NCBI GenBank assembly: GCA_918807975.1
Contig: OU964931.1
Coordinates: 13,836,251 to 13,900,250 of the forward strand
Length of the DNA stretch: 64,000 nucleotides
Origin: Aplidium turbinatum
Taxonomy: Eukaryota > Chordata > Ascidiacea > Aplousobranchia > Polyclinidae
Direction: 5' to 3'
Part shown: positions 61,830-64,000 of the stretch, piece after piece
Layout of the letters: each line of letters opens with the position of its first letter
How positions within the stretch are numbered: position 1 is the first letter of the stretch
Position numbers and translations under genes: made by a program
The notes under the pieces: generated by a model
What the model was told of the DNA's origin: nothing
What the model saw: only the letters and a program-made list of their open reading frames with translations
Database searches by the model: none

Positions 61830-62459
61830 ATGCCAGAAACAAGACTTGACGCCAGTGAGACATTGCAGAAATTTGAAATGCTGCCAGGGAATGTATTACC
61901 CACAAACATAAGCGTTCTTCACCACTACAATTTTTTATGCAAGCAATGCAGTGAAACGAATCCCAAGTTCTTTAAGAAGCCTCCATGTTTTGCTGATGTC
62001 AAGGGACAGTTGATAAATGATATAGTTCATGTTTGGGTTAGTGCCAGCCTTCCGGTGATAAGCATCATTCGATTTGAGACCAGGTTAAAACTGTTCATAA
62101 ACAAATTTAAGGCAATCAAGAAAAGAAAACAGCCACAGACGGGAGCGACAGAAGGTATATTCTATGAGCTGTTTGATATCTGCAAGTGTAAATGTGCCAT
62201 TCCATCACAGGTGAAGTTTTACAACGGCAGACTTTCTTGTAGCTGTCAATGGATGCACCGTATCCCAGAAGAGGAGGTTGAGTTTTTGCAAGATCAAAGG
62301 TCTGCCAGAAAGATGTTTATTACTGCATCTCGCGACAGATCTCTTATTTTAAGGGTAAAAAATAGATTGAGTCATCAGAGTTCTTACCAGCAAAAGTTAC
62401 CAAGTGAAGATGAACCATCTTGCTCTTATTCAACTGCTCAGAAACTTCCAGCCTGGTAG
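61830..62459 (+). CDS. Unclassified cysteine-rich protein of the inverted-repeat element
   Basis: From the first ATG (61830) the frame encodes 209 residues. In order: HHYNFLCKQCSETNPKFFKK, a helical segment around IVHVWVSASLPVIS, a basic segment (KLFINKFKAIKKRK), then ELFDICKCKCAIPSQ, LSCSCQWMHRIPEEEVEFLQ and DQRSARKMFITASRDRS. The C-K-C-K-C ... C-S-C cluster could bind a metal ion. The E-V-E-F-L-x-D-Q-R-x-x-R motif recalls a large group of uncharacterised proteins in arthropod and cnidarian genomes; that is memory, not a search. The stop at 62459 is followed by a second frame overlapping by 40 bases, so the gene may be spliced or frameshifted there. Function unknown. Confidence 0.6.
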   Translation: MPETRLDASETLQKFEMLPGNVLPTNISVLHHYNFLCKQCSETNPKFFKKPPCFADVKGQLINDIVHVWVSASLPVISIIRFETRLKLFINKFKAIKKRKQPQTGATEGIFYELFDICKCKCAIPSQVKFYNGRLSCSCQWMHRIPEEEVEFLQDQRSARKMFITASRDRSLILRVKNRLSHQSSYQQKLPSEDEPSCSYSTAQKLPAW

Positions 62460-62965
62460 CACAGGAGAGGCTAAGGCGAAGACCTGCAGATATGATTACA
62501 CCTGATATAACCGTTTCCAGCAGTGAGTCTTCGGAAGATGAGACACGAGGCTTAATTCTTGATCCTGATTTCCTGACTTTGTTCCAGAAAGATCTCCTGC
62601 AAGCTTTTGAAGCAATTTATTCCACACTCGTGACTGTAGTATGGCGCTACTATCTGGATCATGCAAAAAGCTGGCTCTCTCCACAAAATGTTGCCATAAG
62701 CATATATTCAGACAATCCACCTTTCTCTAAAAATGTACTGACAGATCTTACTTCACTACCTAGTGAGGTAAGCATCGAAAATATGCTGCAACAAAGACAA
62801 TCGAACCGGAAGCATTTCTTCACTGTTCAAAGCAAGCAAGCACCCTGTGTTTTGTTTGGGAACAGGCAGTTCTGGAAGAGCGTCAACAACCACAATAGAT
62901 CAAATGAGAGGGAAATAGAGAAGCTCAAAGAATTGCTACAACGAAAGAAGATTATTGACATCTGA
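62420..62965 (+). CDS. Second frame of the inverted-repeat element
   Basis: An open stretch of up to 181 codons in the next frame. Its first ATG is internal, at ADMITPDITV. It has an acidic Ser-rich linker (TVSSSESSEDETRG), a hydrophobic helix near FQKDLLQAFEAIYSTL, YYLDHAKSW, and a basic C-terminus ending EREIEKLKELLQRKKIIDI, likely a coiled coil. It probably continues the upstream protein after a frameshift or a small intron, rather than being a separate gene. No homology recognised. Confidence 0.5.
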   Translation: MLLFNCSETSSLVAQERLRRRPADMITPDITVSSSESSEDETRGLILDPDFLTLFQKDLLQAFEAIYSTLVTVVWRYYLDHAKSWLSPQNVAISIYSDNPPFSKNVLTDLTSLPSEVSIENMLQQRQSNRKHFFTVQSKQAPCVLFGNRQFWKSVNNHNRSNEREIEKLKELLQRKKIIDI

Positions 62966-63666
62966 TCAACAAAGCAAAGTTGATGTTAGACTGAGGTCGT
63001 ATTTAAGCAATGCTGAAGAATAATCATTAAGTGTTACATGCCGGCAGTAATTTTTATTCTTGGGTAACATGCCCGATTTTTCGTTCTACATGATGTTGCT
63101 TATTTGTTTTGCTTTCACTGGTCATGACTGGGGATCCCTGTTTCTGGAGCTGCGTTTGAGTACCTCTAGCCCGCAAGTATTGTACAATTGTACATACTGT
63201 TGAATTTATGATTTTCTTCGCGTTCACATGGTGTATGACTCTTGATTTGCACAGTCACGTCAATGTCAACTGTTTTGTTTAATTACTCTGTGTTGGTAGC
63301 TTATGCTGAAACGTTTACATGTGAGAGACACTGTGCGATAGGAGATGACGATATTCCAAGCCAATCGTGAAAGGAAGTCCATTGTTGTGTAAAATTCGAT
63401 GCACACTTGTACCCTATGCCATAGCACATGTTTGTTGCTCTCTATAACTTGTAATCACAGTAATTACTGGTTCCAAGGGTTTTGCTTCTGTACAACAAAA
63501 CATCAAAAATATGAAAAAAACAGTTTTTTGCAATTAACTTTTTTTTCGTTGCAGATAGGGTAGCAAAATGTATTAAACGCAGATAGGAAGTTGGCCATTC
63601 CGAACAAGTTGACACCTTACACGTCTTCCTATCTCCTTCCGTTACCGCGAGATATCTCCTTCCGTT

Positions 63667-64000
63667 ACCTAATTGTCTACTCTTCAGCAGAGTACTGTGC
63701 ACCTGTCTGGTGCCGCAGTGCTCACCGCCACAACATCGACACTGCCATAAACAGCGCCCTGCGCACAGTGACCGGATGCCTGCGTCCCACACCATTGGAC
63801 AATCTCCCCATTCTCGCTGGCATCCAACCTGCTGAGCTTCGTCGCGAAGAAGCCACTCTGTCCCTCGGTCGACGGGCACTGGAGCCTAATCATCTTCTCC
63901 ACCACAAGATCTCTGCCTTCCCAAACGGGCACCCCCGCCGACTGAAATCAAGACACCCATTCGTGCCAGCCGCTCGGCTTCTGATCAACGAAGCTGATGA
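63667..64000 (+). mobile_element. LINE reverse-transcriptase C-terminal region, running off the window
   Basis: An open plus frame reads LIVYSSAEYCAPVWCRSAHR, then NIDTAINSALRTVTGCLRPT, PLDNLPILAGIQPAELRREE and HPRRLKSRHPFVPA to the window edge. This is the post-catalytic YS.AEYCAPVW...LR..TG..R.TP...LP.L..I.P...RR motif series of Jockey/CR1/I-like LINE proteins. It is markedly more GC-rich than everything before it. It is 5'-truncated at the junction with the inverted-repeat element. Confidence 0.85.

Larger units (their letters stand above)
61323..63656. mobile_element. Unclassified DNA element with inverted repeats of about 205 bp
   Basis: 61323-61528 is the near-exact reverse complement of 63452-63656 (GGTAACGGAAGGAGATAGGA at the left, TCCTATCTCCTTCCGTTACC at the right, and so on through AACAGTTTTTT and AGAAGCAAAACCCTT). 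The 1.9-kb interior carries two overlapping plus-strand frames (61830-62459, 62420-62965). No target duplication could be fixed. At the right, a 14-bp CTCCTTCCGTTACC repeat and then LINE sequence follow at once. Superfamily unknown. Confidence 0.8.

Noticed and set aside
63442-63932. Minus-strand ORFs of 145 and 82 aa
   Set aside because: They are shadow frames of the inverted-repeat arm and of the plus-strand LINE sequence.
1-64000. CRISPR arrays, operons, bacterial-style promoters
   Set aside because: The window is eukaryotic. Repeats are transposon ends or microsatellites, with no regular spacer structure.
1-64000. Retrovirus-like or Polinton-like elements
   Set aside because: I saw no long terminal repeats, no protease-integrase or capsid motifs, and no element of suitable size with such genes. 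All retroelement pieces are LINE or SINE.

Overview
The window is animal nuclear DNA: split genes with GT-AG introns, AT-rich introns and spacers, no bacterial-style operons, and a very heavy load of DNA transposons, SINEs and LINE pieces. The one firmly named gene, mitochondrial ATP synthase subunit b, is far from vertebrate copies in sequence yet keeps their length and layout. This points to an invertebrate, perhaps a deuterostome such as a tunicate; that placement is a guess. A short palindromic motif (GTAGGCCTAC and the shorter GTAGCCTAC/GTAGGCTAC) recurs throughout.

Three host genes are readable, all on the plus strand. (1) ATP5PB, 10364-22078: eight coding exons with consistent reading phases, 269 residues, from presequence to stop. 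Its seven introns are filled with transposons. (2) An unrecognised four-exon gene, 38427-40874, about 237 residues. (3) A predicted secreted or cell-surface protein with a signal peptide and fibronectin-III-like domains, starting at 48400. Fourteen phase-compatible exons run to about 60516, and its 3' end was not found.

Most of the rest is transposon. At least fifteen insertions of the hAT superfamily type can be bounded by their ends (mostly CAG...CTG) plus 8-bp target duplications, many exact. They nest deeply. 1004-5646 is a four-level nest. 24184-30922 holds an element split by a second hAT, which itself contains another copy of the first; a TA-flanked element and a SINE sit inside, and unoccupied alleles of those two insertion sites are present in the same window. 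32388-37375 holds V, U, a small hAT MITE, a RTE-like LINE end and a 206-bp near-perfect palindrome. 44741-47373 is a SINE split by hAT S, which is split by hAT R. Transposase remnants resemble GTF2IRD2-, ZMYM1-, ZBED5/FAM200- and P52rIPK-type hAT proteins, plus a Jerky/pogo-type HTH. At least three SINE families with tRNA-like heads occur. I saw no retrovirus-like or Polinton-like element.

The best candidate for something undescribed is 61323-63656: a 2.3-kb unit with arms of about 205 bp in inverted orientation. It encodes an unclassified cysteine-rich protein and an overlapping second frame. A GC-rich LINE reverse-transcriptase end abuts its right side and runs off the window.
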